A stretch of DNA of 64,000 nucleotides from Mycolicibacterium hodleri (lineage in GTDB: Bacteria > Actinomycetota > Actinomycetes > Mycobacteriales > Mycobacteriaceae). The stretch is from assembly GCF_006439015.1 (NCBI RefSeq), contig NZ_RCZG01000002.1, positions 62,001 to 126,000 on the forward strand, in the 5' to 3' direction. A program made the position numbers and the translations under genes. Under the pieces are notes generated by a model. The model saw only the letters and a list, made by a program, of their open reading frames with translations, was not told where the DNA came from and made no database searches. This document shows, in pieces, positions 62,653 through 64,000 of the stretch. The number at the start of each line of letters is the position of its first letter. Within the stretch, counting starts at the first letter, position 1.

Positions 62653-64000
62653 GTGTTCGGCAACGACCCCCTGACCGGACGTGGCGCCGAGTTGACCGAC
62701 ATCGGTAGGGCACTGGGTGGGGATGGCAAATTCTCGGGTGCGGTCATCGCAGGCCCGGCCGGGGTGGGCAAGACCCGACTCGCTCGAGAAGTGCTGGCCC
62801 GTGCGGACGCCGCCGGTACGCGGACGAAATGGGTGGTGGGCACCGAATCCGCGCGACCCCTGCCGCTCGGGGCGTTCACGGGGTTGATCGGCGACACCGG
62901 GCCAAACCCGATGGCAAGCGTACGGAACATCGTCAACTCCCTTGTGGCGCAACAACAGAAGGATCGCGTACTGGTCGGAGTCGACGATGCACATCTTCTC
63001 GACGGGTTGTCCGCGCACGTCGTTCACCTCCTTGCGCAGTCGCGTGGGGTGCGCCTCGTCGTGACGGTGCGAACGGGCTCGAGCGAGCCCGACGCCGTGA
63101 CCGCGCTGTGGAGGGACGGTCTGTTGACCCGCCTCGATCTGGGGCCGCTGTCCCCGAGCGCGACCCACGACCTGATCGAGAAGTCACTCGATGGCCCAGT
63201 GGATACGCGTAGCGCTCAAAGGTTTTGGAAGTTGACGGGCGGAAATGCCTTGTTCCTGCGGCAACTGCTCAAGGATCAGGTGGCCGCCGAGAGGATCCGC
63301 CAGGTAGCCGGAGTGTGGATGTGGGACGAGAACGTCGCCGTCTCCTCAAGCATCGGCGACGTGGTCGGCCAGCAGCTCGGACGGTTGACACCAGAGCTGG
63401 CCCTGGTGGTCGACACTCTGTCGCTGTGCGAGCCGCTTCAGGTGGACGTCTTGGGCGAACTGGTCAACCGCGCCGACGTGGCGGTCGCCGAGCAGATGCA
63501 CCTCATCACCGTCGAGCGGACGGATGCCGGGCTCTTCGCGCGGCTGGCACACCCGCTGTTCGGCGAGCTCAGGCGGGCGACCGCGGGCGAGATGTACCTC
63601 TCCACCATTCGGGGTCGCTTGTCTAGACGACTGGCACACGATGACAGGGACATGCACCGAACGGTGCGGCGGGCACTCCTTCTGCTCGAATCGGACCTCG
63701 AACCCGATCCGGAGCTGTATCTACGATCAGCACGGTTCGCGATGACACTGCTGGATCTCGAGTTGGCCGAGCGCTTCTCAGCGGCCGCAGCGGGGTGTGG
63801 GGTTGGCGAGGCATCGTCGGTCCAGGCCATGAACATGGTCCTGCTCGGTCGCGGTGAGCAGGCCGAGGTCGTCCTGCGGCAGCTGAGCGAGGCGGGGGGC
63901 GGCGACCAACACCAGTGGGCGACCGTTCGCGCCGCGAATCTGATCTGGATGCTGGGCAACCCGACCGAGGCATGGGCCATCCTCGAGGGGTTGGCCGCCT
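62653..64000 (+). CDS. LuxR-type ATPase regulator, 3' partial
   Basis: An open frame from GTG 62653 to the end of the window (449 codons, no stop). It has an AAA/STAND-type ATPase domain: Walker A GPAGVGKTRLAREVL, and a Walker B-like RVLVGVDDAHLLDGL, with the rest made of ATPase-lid and tetratricopeptide-like helices (ELSEAGGGDQHQWATVRAANLIW). Large LuxR-family proteins of this type end in a C-terminal helix-turn-helix, expected beyond the edge. The frame looks coding: strong GC3, and no stop over 1.3 kb. The promoter is probably in 62382-62652. Confidence 0.8.
   Translation, partial: MFGNDPLTGRGAELTDIGRALGGDGKFSGAVIAGPAGVGKTRLAREVLARADAAGTRTKWVVGTESARPLPLGAFTGLIGDTGPNPMASVRNIVNSLVAQQQKDRVLVGVDDAHLLDGLSAHVVHLLAQSRGVRLVVTVRTGSSEPDAVTALWRDGLLTRLDLGPLSPSATHDLIEKSLDGPVDTRSAQRFWKLTGGNALFLRQLLKDQVAAERIRQVAGVWMWDENVAVSSSIGDVVGQQLGRLTPELALVVDTLSLCEPLQVDVLGELVNRADVAVAEQMHLITVERTDAGLFARLAHPLFGELRRATAGEMYLSTIRGRLSRRLAHDDRDMHRTVRRALLLLESDLEPDPELYLRSARFAMTLLDLELAERFSAAAAGCGVGEASSVQAMNMVLLGRGEQAEVVLRQLSEAGGGDQHQWATVRAANLIWMLGNPTEAWAILEGLAA

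Overview
This is a GC-rich, tightly packed actinobacterial chromosome segment, almost certainly from a non-tuberculous, rapidly growing Mycobacterium (Mycolicibacterium). The evidence is gene content and gene order. A block equivalent to M. tuberculosis Rv0444c-Rv0449c (rskA, sigK, DUF1295, ufaA1, DUF1365, FAD oxidoreductase) is intact. A second set resembles the Rv0924c-Rv0944 neighbourhood (mntH, Rv0926c-like, Rv0927c-like, mku, ligD, Fpg-like). There are many F420-type LLM oxidoreductases, a cutinase, a 13E12-type HNH protein, mycobacterial secreted miniproteins and haemophore-type proteins, and operator sequences that fit KstR. Homologies to named genes are from memory and no search was run.

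Layout. 0-6.4 kb: the end of a cyclopropane/10-methyl fatty-acid type methyltransferase, a double-RCK K+ channel, a BKACE-type enzyme, a cupin, an acetyltransferase, an L,D-transpeptidase-like protein and an extended SDR. 6.4-16.4 kb: a CsbD-like protein, an operon of thiolase, carotenoid oxygenase and a duplicated HxlR regulator, a GAF-ANTAR regulator, a zinc alcohol dehydrogenase, two SDR/epimerase genes, tRNA-Arg(CCT), a second very short CsbD gene and an LLM enzyme. 16.5-22 kb: the SigK operon, six genes all overlapping, with a promoter-like sequence in front of it. 22-30 kb: an amidohydrolase with an amino-acid permease, a STAS protein, a gamma-glutamylcyclotransferase fused to a poly-gamma-glutamate hydrolase domain, mntH behind a metal box, and Rv0926c/Rv0927c-like genes behind a KstR box. 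30-44 kb: secreted miniproteins and a haemophore, then Ku and LigD separated by about 9.5 kb of polyol uptake and catabolism genes (mannitol-type dehydrogenase, PfkB kinase, SorC regulator, four-gene ABC importer, DUF4032). 44-53.5 kb: a MarR/methyltransferase pair, an HNH protein, a decayed TetR gene, RNase HI, a cutinase and a three-gene GT4/toroid/GH130 cassette. 53.5-64 kb: two MFS exporters, a ROK regulator, an LLM enzyme with a KstR box, an AurF-type diiron enzyme, cobF, a holin-like membrane protein, an Fpg/Nei glycosylase, a universal stress protein and the start of a large LuxR-type ATPase that runs off the window.

How it works together. Several units look functionally linked: SigK with its anti-sigma and a lipid-modifying gene set; Ku with LigD for end joining; polyol import plus oxidation plus phosphorylation under a SorC-type regulator; sterol/lipid catabolic genes marked by KstR-type boxes; and a glycan cassette of unknown substrate. 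No insertion sequence, prophage or CRISPR array was seen. No stretch above about 300 bases lacks a gene or pseudogene; the intergenic gaps are short and many hold palindromes that look like operators.
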